A DNA stretch of 12,078 nt from JBGOUJ01 sp041477005 (lineage in GTDB: Bacteria; Acidobacteriota; Terriglobia; Bryobacterales; JACQDG01), in the NCBI GenBank assembly GCA_041477005.1, contig JBGOUJ010000182.1, positions 1 through 12,078 on the forward strand. The letters run 5' to 3'. Every line of letters begins with the position of its first letter. Position 1 is the first letter of the stretch. This document shows, piece by piece, positions 1-7,122 of this stretch. The position numbers were made by a program, and so were the translations under genes. The notes beneath the pieces are model-generated. The model was not told the origin of the DNA and searched no databases. It worked only from the letters and a program-made list of their open reading frames with translations.

Positions 1-2549
1 AATTCACACGGAACCAGTTCGGCGCCAGCGCCGGCGGCCCTATCGCCCGGAACAAGCTTTTCTTTTTCGCCAACTACGAAGGGAACCGGAATCGGCAGGA
101 TTCCATACTGGCGAGGCAGGTGTTCACGGAAGCGCAAAAAGCCGGAGACTTCTCTTCCCAGCTTGGCGCCCAGATCGGGACCGACGCGCTCGGACGCCCC
201 GTACGCGCCGGGCAAATCTTCGATCCCAACTCTCTCCAGACCCTGCCGAACGGTTCCCTTGTTCGCGAGCCCTTCCTCAACAACACCATCCCGGCCAGCC
301 AGATGAGTCCTGTCTCCCGGAACTTGCTCAGCCTCGTTCCCGGACCCAATACCGCGGGTGTTCCGAACTTCATCCGCAACGTCGGATCGTCGAGGAACAT
401 CGATACTATCCTGGCCAAGTTCGACTGGGTGCGTTCGGACAAGGACACCCTAACTGGGCGCATGATATACGCGGATACGATTCAACGCACTGCTCCGGCT
501 TTTGGCTTTCCGGCCGATGGAGTCCGTGACGGAGGCACCGGGGGAACACTCGAGCCGGGGCAGCGAACCGCTAATCTGGCCTGGACACATGTTTTCCGTC
601 CGACGGACCTGAACGAATTGCGCTTGGGTTGGTTGCGGAGCACCGCTCGCATTCTGAACCTAACCCCCGACCAGGATCTGAACTCAAAATATGGGGTGCT
701 CTCCTTCCCCGACGCCGGCCCTCCTGCCGGCGGCCTCGCGGTATTGTCGGTTTCCGGCTTTACAGCTATAGGGAGCGGCGGCACTACCTCGCAGCCGATC
801 GAAAAGTATGAACTGTCGGACAGCTATACAGCCATCCGCGGCGCCCACACCATGAAGTTCGGCGTCCGTATTGGGAACAAAAGATTTTTGAACCAGCTCG
901 TTTGCACGAACTGCCGCGGCACTATGAGTTTCAGCGGCGTCTATACAAATCAGCCTGGTTTCGGCGCCAGCGGCAACGCGGTGGCCGATTTTCTGCTCGG
1001 CATTGGTTCCGGCGGCCAGTGGCGCAATCGCGCCAGTTGCTACGAGCACAGCACGGACTACGAGGTCTACGCCCAGGATCGCTGGAGGATCAACACAAAG
1101 CTCACTATGACGGCCGGGCTGGTGTACGGCTACAACCCTGCGAGCTTTGAGATCTACGGAAACAGCAGCAACGTGCTGTTCGACCTGGCCACCAGAAAAG
1201 TGGAAATTGTTGTTCCCCCCAAGCAAAGCGAAGCCACATTTAACGCGATGAAGAATATCCTGTTCCCCTTCCTACCGGTGCGACGGTCCCCGGAGCTGTC
1301 CCTAAGCGGTGTGCGAAACTCAACCTTGAACTTCGGTCCGCGGCTGTGCTTCGCCTGGCAATTGGACCGTAAGACCGTCGTGCGGACCGGGTATGGCATT
1401 TTTTACGGGTTCCCGGACGTGGTCAACGCTGTGCCGTCGCTCAATCCGCCCACGCGAGTGTGGCTCAATCTCACCGCAAATAACGTCAACCCAACCCTAA
1501 TCATGGATCGCCCGCTGGTGCCCGCCAATCCCTTCAGCGGCCCGCTTGTGTTCCCTGTCATGACCGCTCGTGACCCCAATGCCCGGCCCGATCTCACCCA
1601 GATGTACAACGTGAGCGTGCAGCGCGAACTGGCCAGTCATTTGCTGTTGGAGGTCGGCTACATGGGGAATCGCAGCTCGCGCATTTTGATCAATGCGCCC
1701 ATCAACGATGGAGCGCCAGCACTGCCGAACGACACCTCTTCGCCCCAGTCGCGCCGGCGGGTGACGAACCTGCTGGGAGCCTTCAATTACATGTCTCCGC
1801 AGGGGTATGCGAATTACAACGCCTTGACCATAAGCCTGGAGAAACGTTTCTCGCAAGGTCTGAGCGCCCTGGCCAGTTACACCTGGTCGCGCGCGCTTGG
1901 CGTAGCGCCGGCGATTACGGAAGGGATCAACGGAGCCGCGATTCAGAATGCGTTGGATTTGGGGCGCGAATACGGGCCATTGGAATTCGACATAGTCCGC
2001 CGCTTCGTGACCAGCTACGTCTACGAGTTGCCCTTTGGCAAGGGTAAGCACTTTCTGAACAAGGGTTCGCGCGCCCTGGATCTGGTTGTGGGCGGATGGC
2101 AATTTAACGGGATCACCACCTTCCAGGGCGGTTTCCCTCTCACGCCAACTCTTTCCTACTCCCTGGGGAAAACCGATACGGCTAGCCGTCCCGATGTGAT
2201 CGGCGATCCGACCCAGACCCCTCGCCAGCCCCACAACTGGATCACCGCAGCGGCTTTTGCCATCCCTACCAACGCGCAGATCGCGGCGGGAGATTTCTAC
2301 GGGAATCAGGGGGTTGGCGTGGTCCGCTCCCCCGGCTTGGTGAATTTCGATTTTTCCTTGTTCAAGAACATTGATGTGCGGGAGGGAACGAAGCTCCAGT
2401 TCCGGGCGGAGTTCTTTAACGCCAGCAACACCCCGTATTTCGGCAGCCCCGGTTCGCTCGGCCTGACGCTGGGTACTGCGACCTTCGGAAGAGTCACTGC
2501 GGCCGGCGACCCTCGCGTCGTCCAATTTGGGCTGAAGCTTTTGTTTTAG
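1..2549 (+). CDS. TonB-dependent receptor, Oar-like (5' end missing)
   Basis: This is the C-terminal 848 residues of an outer-membrane TonB-dependent receptor of the Acidobacteria/Oar type, which would bind a large ligand and import it using the TonB-ExbBD proton-motive system. The frame is open from base 3, so the gene runs off the left edge; the first in-frame start-like codon (GTG at 120) is internal. Near the left edge the plug/barrel junction signature NQFGASAGGPI...FFFANYEG is visible, followed by the AGDFS motif. The rest is a repeating beta-strand pattern with alternating aromatic residues, including FADFLLG-like (VADFLLGIG), YAQDRWRI and LGPR-like (NFGPRLCFAW) segments. The protein ends in VQFGLKLLF, with the terminal phenylalanine expected of a BAM substrate. 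Family members are usually about 1,100-1,200 residues, so the missing part should hold the signal peptide, a carboxypeptidase-regulatory-like domain and most of the plug. Four cysteines, two as CTNC (bases 903-914), are unusual for such a barrel. The ligand is unknown. Confidence 0.93.
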   Translation, partial: FTRNQFGASAGGPIARNKLFFFANYEGNRNRQDSILARQVFTEAQKAGDFSSQLGAQIGTDALGRPVRAGQIFDPNSLQTLPNGSLVREPFLNNTIPASQMSPVSRNLLSLVPGPNTAGVPNFIRNVGSSRNIDTILAKFDWVRSDKDTLTGRMIYADTIQRTAPAFGFPADGVRDGGTGGTLEPGQRTANLAWTHVFRPTDLNELRLGWLRSTARILNLTPDQDLNSKYGVLSFPDAGPPAGGLAVLSVSGFTAIGSGGTTSQPIEKYELSDSYTAIRGAHTMKFGVRIGNKRFLNQLVCTNCRGTMSFSGVYTNQPGFGASGNAVADFLLGIGSGGQWRNRASCYEHSTDYEVYAQDRWRINTKLTMTAGLVYGYNPASFEIYGNSSNVLFDLATRKVEIVVPPKQSEATFNAMKNILFPFLPVRRSPELSLSGVRNSTLNFGPRLCFAWQLDRKTVVRTGYGIFYGFPDVVNAVPSLNPPTRVWLNLTANNVNPTLIMDRPLVPANPFSGPLVFPVMTARDPNARPDLTQMYNVSVQRELASHLLLEVGYMGNRSSRILINAPINDGAPALPNDTSSPQSRRRVTNLLGAFNYMSPQGYANYNALTISLEKRFSQGLSALASYTWSRALGVAPAITEGINGAAIQNALDLGREYGPLEFDIVRRFVTSYVYELPFGKGKHFLNKGSRALDLVVGGWQFNGITTFQGGFPLTPTLSYSLGKTDTASRPDVIGDPTQTPRQPHNWITAAAFAIPTNAQIAAGDFYGNQGVGVVRSPGLVNFDFSLFKNIDVREGTKLQFRAEFFNASNTPYFGSPGSLGLTLGTATFGRVTAAGDPRVVQFGLKLLF

Positions 2550-2565
2550 GTCAGACAGCCACCGT

Positions 2566-2605
2566 CAGGCCCGGAGGATCTTTGTCGACCGTGACTCCGG
2601 GCCTG
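2566..2605 (+). terminator. Hairpin after the TonB receptor gene, possible terminator or attenuator
   Basis: An 11-base perfect inverted repeat, CAGGCCCGGAG at 2566-2576 and CTCCGGGCCTG at 2595-2605, encloses an 18-base loop 17 bases after the receptor stop codon. The stem is very GC-rich. No run of T follows it, so it is not a classical intrinsic terminator; it could slow transcription, protect the 3' end of the mRNA, or lower expression of the downstream amidase gene. Confidence 0.4.
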
Positions 2606-2620
2606 CAGCCGCCGTCAATA

Positions 2621-2638
2621 CGAAAACTGCGAAAACAG
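2621..2638 (+). repeat. Short tandem repeat, two 9-base units
   Basis: CGAAAACTG is followed directly by CGAAAACAG, an 8 of 9 match, in the otherwise GC-rich gap upstream of the amidase gene. It lies 23 bases before the amidase start codon. It may be chance, or part of a leader or a binding site; nothing in the sequence decides this. Confidence 0.3.
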
Positions 2639-2650
2639 CATCAACGGATC

Positions 2651-2656
2651 AAGGAG
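2651..2656 (+). promoter_or_regulatory. Ribosome binding site fixing the amidase start
   Basis: AAGGAG sits five bases before the ATG at 2662. An earlier in-frame GTG at 2656 shares a base with this site and so is a poor start. This places the start at 2662 and shortens the longest reading frame by two codons. Confidence 0.75.
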
Positions 2657-2661
2657 TGGTC

Positions 2662-3660
2662 ATGGGACGTTTTGGCTTCTGCAGCCTGGCGCTGAGCATA
2701 TGGCTTCTGAATTTCACGCCGTCAGCACTTGGCCAGGCGCAATTTCGACGCTTCACCCGTACGCCCTATTACACCGGGCCCAACGATCCGGAGCGCGGTC
2801 AGATTCGAGGCAATCTGAAACTTGGGGAAACTGTCATCATCGAGGTTCCCGGCGACACGGGCGATACCGACCTTAAGCCCGGCGTAGTTCCTGATCCCAA
2901 CGCGACCCCACCGCGTGGCTCCAGACCCGGCGGTCCTTTCGAGATTGAAGGCATCAAGCCCGGCGACTGGGTGTCGATCAAGGTCATTGATGTGGCGCCG
3001 GGCCCTTATGGCTACAGCAACAATCACAGTCCTGTCCGCGGTCCTCTGCGTGCCCTGACGCCCGTAAAGGATGGCCTGGTGCATTTCCTGCCGGACTTCG
3101 TTGTACCCATACGGCCCATGATCGGGGTCATTCAGCTCCAGTCGGCGGCGGCGGTCCCGCCAGGAACGGCGGCCTGGGATAACGGCGGCAACTTCGACTT
3201 CAATTCAGTCCGTCCCGGCAGCACCGTTTACATCCGGGCGCAACGCTACGGAGGCATGCTCACCATCGCGGATGCCCATGCTTACATGAGTGACGGTGAG
3301 CTGACCGGCACTGGGGTCGAAATTGACGTCACAGTCACTCTGAAAGTGGACCGGGCGCCGGGCTTTCCCACCGGAGGCATCGTGGTTGAAACCGCTGATA
3401 AGTGGTACACCGCCGGCATTGGCGCCAACTGGGAAGAAGCGGTGAAAGTCGCCTGGGCCGAAATGGTCGCCCTGGTGATGCACCTCCACGAGACCAACGC
3501 GGAGCACGCCAACCGCATCGTGGGCACGATCGGCGATGTCGTCCCCGGCTATGCGGCCGGCTCCATGAACTACCGCGGTTTCCAGAGGCCGTCGTACATC
3601 ACGTGCCAGATTGGTATTCCGAAGAGTCTCCGGCGGACCGGAAAGCCGTTCCAGCCTTGA
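2662..3660 (+). CDS. Secreted acetamidase/formamidase-family protein
   Basis: The 332-residue product belongs to the FmdA/AmdA family, enzymes that hydrolyse short amides such as formamide or acetamide to ammonia and the acid. Family features seen in order are GPFEIEGIKPGDWVSIKV (about 91-108), a PMIGVIQ segment (152-158), GGNFDFNSVRPGSTVYI (175-191), ADAHAYMSDGELTGTGVE (203-220), and the late helix with HLHETNAEHANRIVGTIGD (about 274-292). Unlike typical cytoplasmic members it begins with a Sec signal peptide: arginine near the start, a hydrophobic stretch at about 6-17, and a likely cleavage after SALG (residue 24). It therefore probably acts in the periplasm or outside the cell. The motif before the end that usually follows GD is replaced here by VVPGYAAGSMNY, so the substrate may not be a simple amide. 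It lies on the same strand as the TonB receptor, 112 bases downstream, and may be co-expressed despite the hairpin between them. Confidence 0.85.
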   Translation: MGRFGFCSLALSIWLLNFTPSALGQAQFRRFTRTPYYTGPNDPERGQIRGNLKLGETVIIEVPGDTGDTDLKPGVVPDPNATPPRGSRPGGPFEIEGIKPGDWVSIKVIDVAPGPYGYSNNHSPVRGPLRALTPVKDGLVHFLPDFVVPIRPMIGVIQLQSAAAVPPGTAAWDNGGNFDFNSVRPGSTVYIRAQRYGGMLTIADAHAYMSDGELTGTGVEIDVTVTLKVDRAPGFPTGGIVVETADKWYTAGIGANWEEAVKVAWAEMVALVMHLHETNAEHANRIVGTIGDVVPGYAAGSMNYRGFQRPSYITCQIGIPKSLRRTGKPFQP

Positions 3661-3711
3661 TTCTAAACGTCGATGTGGCGTAAAGAGCATCGTGGCGCTG
3701 CGTGAGACTGC

Positions 3712-5382
3712 TCACCTCGCCGCCTGCGGCCAGGGCGGTTGCGGACCCTCCAGAATCCGCAGCGTCTCCTCCGCCAGCCGCAGCAGCTCTTCCCGCTGGC
3801 CCTCCTTCTCGAACTGCAAGCCCGACGTCTTGTAGTACTCCACTTCCCCTGCCCAACGGTCGCGCAAGGCGTTGCGGTCACGCTTGATATATACCGGCTT
3901 GCCGTCTTTGAGAACATAGACCGGGTTCGCGTGCGCCCAGATCTCGGGCTCGCCCTTCAAACTGATGCTTTTGGCCCGTGCGGCGACCCAGGAGCTTTCC
4001 GTCACCCTCGTCTTGAACGGCAACGTCAGTTCGCGCTGCCGGCCGTCGCCCTCCACTACCGCCACGACTTTGCCATTCATGACCATCTCGACCTTCAGGA
4101 TCGGACGGTAGAACACCCCGGTGGCCGAGGCCTCGATCTCTTTGGACTCGCCGCTCCATTGGAAGATCTTGCCCGAGGTTTCACCGTTCACTGCGAACTC
4201 GAGCAGCGGCCCGTTACTGATCACAACGGCGCCACGCCGGATACCGTTGGCCCAGGCATCGTAGGCCGAGTCGCCGGGATCGGCTTTGACCATGGTGCGC
4301 TCCGGGCCGAGCAGCGGCAGGTGCCGCGGCCACGGCTGGAAATGATTGTGCGGATCGGGGAAATCGCAGCCCGCCGTGCCCACGACCCGCAGTCCGGCAT
4401 TGAGCAACTGGTACCACCCTTTGGTCTTGATCCAGCCGTATTGCAACATCTCCACGAAGTCGATTTTGTTGAGCACCAGGTTGAGCAGGAGCTGCGAGTG
4501 AGTCATGCTGCCGTGAAAGTGGGCGAAGCCCACGATCGCCCCGGCCTCGCGCCCCTCTTTGAAATAGGCCGCCGGGAAGGGCCAGGCCCAGGGCGTGTTG
4601 CTGTACATGCTGCCGATGCTGGGGGGCTCGATGAGGTGGTTCTGTCCCAACAGCAGCGTATGGCCGTAGAACTCGCTGCGCGTCTCCTGGCCCGAGCGGA
4701 TAGAGAAGCCCGGCATTCTGCCCTCGCCGTCGCGTCCCCAGTCGTATTGCACGCCGAAATGCTGCTGGCGCATGCCGGTCAGAAACATGCCAACGTTCAG
4801 GTCCTCGGCGCGGAGCCACTTCAGAAAGACGTCGTCGTCCTGTTTGGCCCGCATCAGGTGGATGTGCTCGTCGCCGGTGATCCATTTTTCCTGGCGGCCG
4901 GGGGCGATCGGCCGGACCTTGATCACCACGGTCTTCTTCTCTTCGGGTTGGAGGGCAAAATGCTCGAGTCCCGGCTCCCAGAAAAAGCCGTGGTAGGCTT
5001 CCAGACGGTAATCGTCCCCGGCGGGAACGTCGAAAGTCGCCTTGCCCTCGAGTAACAGATCATGCCACTGGTCCTTAATGTCGACCTCGAGGCTCTTGGG
5101 CTGATTCGTCATGCGCCAAAGGCGTTCGCGGTAGAAGTTGTCCTCGAAAAGCGGCAGCAAGTTGTCGACCGGACTGAGCCGGTGCGGCGTCGCGCCGCGG
5201 AAGAGATAAACGCGGGCCGGCGTCAGATCGCCGGTATCGGCATTACGGACCTCGATGGTAAGGGCGGCGGCGTGGTTGGGCCGCAACGACGATTCCCGCT
5301 GCTGCGAGAAAAGCAGCGAAGACACGAAAAGAAGAACGAGGCACAGCCCGATGGGCAGGCCGGTTTTACAGAGAACTCTCAT
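3712..5382 (-). CDS. Secreted CehA/McbA-like PHP-domain metallohydrolase
   Basis: The 556-residue product resembles CehA/McbA-type metallohydrolases, PHP-fold enzymes that use bound metal ions to cleave ester, carbamate or phosphoester-like bonds. A Sec signal peptide is seen (hydrophobic 9-25, then FSQQ). Residues about 40-160 look like a beta-rich N-terminal domain. The PHP region follows: ITGDEHIHL with the DxHxH metal motif at 171-175, SGQE then GH at 230-241, AHFHG at 287-291, and GTAGCDFPDPHNH at 335-347. A C-terminal beta domain begins at RRGAVVISNGPLLEFAVNG (382-400), a strong family mark, and includes SSWVAARA (463-470). The start at 5382 is chosen because it precedes the signal peptide; the open frame extends upstream to 5520, but that part is not signal-like and overlaps the preceding gene. 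A purine-rich AGGAG lies rather far (about 15 bases) upstream. It is the last gene of the - strand group, 97 bases after the PLP enzyme gene. The substrate is unknown; the family call is firm, the activity inferred. Confidence 0.83.
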   Translation of the reverse strand: MRVLCKTGLPIGLCLVLLFVSSLLFSQQRESSLRPNHAAALTIEVRNADTGDLTPARVYLFRGATPHRLSPVDNLLPLFEDNFYRERLWRMTNQPKSLEVDIKDQWHDLLLEGKATFDVPAGDDYRLEAYHGFFWEPGLEHFALQPEEKKTVVIKVRPIAPGRQEKWITGDEHIHLMRAKQDDDVFLKWLRAEDLNVGMFLTGMRQQHFGVQYDWGRDGEGRMPGFSIRSGQETRSEFYGHTLLLGQNHLIEPPSIGSMYSNTPWAWPFPAAYFKEGREAGAIVGFAHFHGSMTHSQLLLNLVLNKIDFVEMLQYGWIKTKGWYQLLNAGLRVVGTAGCDFPDPHNHFQPWPRHLPLLGPERTMVKADPGDSAYDAWANGIRRGAVVISNGPLLEFAVNGETSGKIFQWSGESKEIEASATGVFYRPILKVEMVMNGKVVAVVEGDGRQRELTLPFKTRVTESSWVAARAKSISLKGEPEIWAHANPVYVLKDGKPVYIKRDRNALRDRWAGEVEYYKTSGLQFEKEGQREELLRLAEETLRILEGPQPPWPQAAR

Positions 5383-5479
5383 GGATACTGCCCGGATCTC
5401 CTCGGGAAACTCCGTCACCCGCCCGGAAACGCCCCCGGATAGCAGCGGCTCGGCGCCAGCGAGTCTGAAGCGGGACGGC

Positions 5480-7051
5480 CTACAGGTGGTGGCGTCGCGC
5501 AGTCCACTGCGCTCGCCCATATTCTCCCAGGCTTACCTCGCCGGACATGGTGTTTTCCGCAACTTGACCTCGGAACGCATACGTCAGCGTCGTCCCCTCA
5601 TACGGCAGCCTGCTCCTGATGAGGACCCGGTCGCCTTCCACGGTTCCAGTCAGGTCCCCTTGGAGTTTCCAACCGAGGTGGGAGCCGCTGACGCGATTCC
5701 CCTCCGTTTCCAGAAACAAGGTATGCCGGGAAGCGCCAACCGCATATTTCACCTCTACGTCCCAACGACCCGCGATCGGTGTGCTCGGCGGAGCCAGTGT
5801 GCCTGCTTTGGGTTTCGGCGCCGTGCTGAAAAGCTGATAAAGGCGGTCAGCGGCCAGCTTGTAATCGCCCGGCTTCATCGCAGCCGGACGGATGATGAAA
5901 GAATGCCCGTCGCCCTCGGCATGTGAGGCAATGCGCGGCTCACCATCCAGCAGCAGGCGGCCCAGCTCGCCTGCCGTCATGCCGATCTGGTTCGGGTCCC
6001 ACTCGATCGACAACACCGGAAAGGGGTTGGGGCCGTCAGGAGGTTTCTCCGACGTCCGCACGCCGGGCGCCTTGGTGATCTTCTCGGTGATGTAGGCGTA
6101 CCACGATCTGAACTTAGAATGCTCGGCCTGAAGTTCGCGCGTGCTTGCCCAGACCTCAACCGCCGCTAACATTCCCATGATTTCTTCCTTGCCGACTTTC
6201 GCCATGCGCCCGAACGCATGATGCGGCCCACTGTTGATCCAGGCTGCCTGAACCAGATCCTTGCGGCCCATCAATAGGCCGGCGCACTGCGGCCCTTGCA
6301 ATATTTTGCCGCCGCTGCAAGCCACCAGGTCCGCTCCTCGCAAGAGCCAGGGATTCGGTCGTGCCGGATAGTGCGCGGCGGCATCCACCAGAATCGGCAC
6401 TCCGGCCGGCCGCGCGGCTTTCGCCAGCTCCTCCATGCGGATTCCCTTTTCTTCTTCACTGGCGTTTACCGCAATCATCGCGGTCCGTCTGCTGAGCGCG
6501 GCGTGAAGATCGTCGATCGAAATCACCTCGACGATCCTGACGCCCACGGCCCGAATCGCGTGATCATAGACATTGCGCGACTGCTTCGGCATGATCACTT
6601 CGTCTCTCAAGCCATCCATCTTGGGTAATTGCTGGAGCTTTTCCGGATCGGCGCCCGCCACGCAGGCCGCCGTCGCATGGGTCAGGGCGCCGGCGCAGCC
6701 GGAAGTGACGATTGCAGATTCGCATTGCAGCAACTTGGCCAGGCGCTCCCCAACCTTCTCCATTACTTCATCGATATTGACCGATTGATACGATGCTTGG
6801 TCCATGGCCTGTTTCACCTCCGGCCAGGTAAGTGTTCCGCCGTTGATTGTCCAGGAGGTCGTCATGTTGATAAACGGACGAATCCCAACCCGGGTGTAAA
6901 CGTCCTCGCCGGGAGATCTTCCCGGCTTGGCGGCACGGGCGGCCGGCGCGCCGGCCAGCAAACCGCTCACGCTTGTCGTGCCGCAAGCACGGAACATGTC
7001 CCTCCGGCTGAGCTTCACAGAAGTTCCAGCCTTCGCTCTTGTGCACTCCAT
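5480..7051 (-). CDS. Tat-exported SelA/DgaE-like PLP enzyme with C-terminal beta domain
   Basis: The 523-residue protein has the fold of the SelA-like branch of PLP enzymes, which includes bacterial selenocysteine synthase and D-glucosaminate-6-phosphate ammonia-lyase (DgaE). The family pattern is clear: GIRPFINMTTSWTINGG (56-72), EVMEKVGERLAKLL (95-108), AIVTSGCAGALTHATAACVAG (113-133), KQSRNVYDHAIRAVGV (156-171), the cofactor-binding LVDAAAH (221-227, Asp223), and SGGKILQGPQCAGLLMGR (246-263), with Lys249 the likely Schiff-base lysine. SGGK-x-GPQ is nearer DgaE than SelA. The N-terminus has a twin-arginine signal: SRRDMFR (15-21), a hydrophobic stretch and APAARAA (35-41), so a folded, cofactor-loaded enzyme would be exported. 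Residues about 425-523 are an extra beta-rich domain (IAGRWDVEVKY to GRAQWTARRHH). The start at 7051 is set by a strong ribosome binding site; the frame stays open to 8044, but that part runs over the DUF1501 gene. A lyase or racemase acting on an envelope amino sugar or amino acid is a guess. Confidence 0.85.
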   Translation of the reverse strand: MECTRAKAGTSVKLSRRDMFRACGTTSVSGLLAGAPAARAAKPGRSPGEDVYTRVGIRPFINMTTSWTINGGTLTWPEVKQAMDQASYQSVNIDEVMEKVGERLAKLLQCESAIVTSGCAGALTHATAACVAGADPEKLQQLPKMDGLRDEVIMPKQSRNVYDHAIRAVGVRIVEVISIDDLHAALSRRTAMIAVNASEEEKGIRMEELAKAARPAGVPILVDAAAHYPARPNPWLLRGADLVACSGGKILQGPQCAGLLMGRKDLVQAAWINSGPHHAFGRMAKVGKEEIMGMLAAVEVWASTRELQAEHSKFRSWYAYITEKITKAPGVRTSEKPPDGPNPFPVLSIEWDPNQIGMTAGELGRLLLDGEPRIASHAEGDGHSFIIRPAAMKPGDYKLAADRLYQLFSTAPKPKAGTLAPPSTPIAGRWDVEVKYAVGASRHTLFLETEGNRVSGSHLGWKLQGDLTGTVEGDRVLIRSRLPYEGTTLTYAFRGQVAENTMSGEVSLGEYGRAQWTARRHHL

Positions 7052-7056
7052 TTTTC

Positions 7057-7062
7057 CCTCCT
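7057..7062 (-). promoter_or_regulatory. Ribosome binding site of the PLP enzyme gene
   Basis: On the - strand AGGAGG ends five bases before the ATG at 7051. It is the best ribosome binding site in the window. It shows that translation starts here and not at start codons far upstream in the same open frame. Confidence 0.8.
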
Positions 7063-7086
7063 CGCGAGCAATCCGCCGCAGTCTCA

Positions 7087-7116
7087 ATTTTAGGCTTGGT
7101 TGAATATGTCCCGCAA
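7087..7116 (-). promoter_or_regulatory. Possible internal promoter before the PLP enzyme gene
   Basis: In the 71-base gap after the DUF1501 stop, the - strand reads TTGCGG (7116-7111), 18 bases, then TAAAAT (7092-7087). The -10 matches five of six consensus bases, the -35 only three. The gap is AT-richer than the flanking genes. It could let the PLP enzyme and metallohydrolase genes be expressed apart from the upstream pair, but such matches also arise by chance. Confidence 0.25.
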
Positions 7117-7122
7117 TCGATC

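Noticed and set aside
1497..2525. - strand open frame (342 codons) inside the TonB receptor gene
   Set aside because: The receptor frame on the + strand has conserved barrel motifs to its last residue; the opposite frame shows only GC-driven composition.
3671..3715. Short inverted repeats between the convergent genes (CGATG/CATCG and GTGAG/CTCAC)
   Set aside because: Stems of only five bases without a T run on either strand are too weak to call a bidirectional terminator.
3739..5055. Long + strand open frame (438 codons) opposite the metallohydrolase gene
   Set aside because: It lies antisense to a well-supported gene, has low-complexity His/Arg/Val/Leu composition and no recognisable domain. 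Such frames are common opposite GC-rich genes.
5383..5479. Gap between the PLP enzyme and metallohydrolase genes, with several CCCGGA-like words
   Set aside because: The repeats are short and expected in GC-rich sequence; no promoter, hairpin or small gene could be supported.
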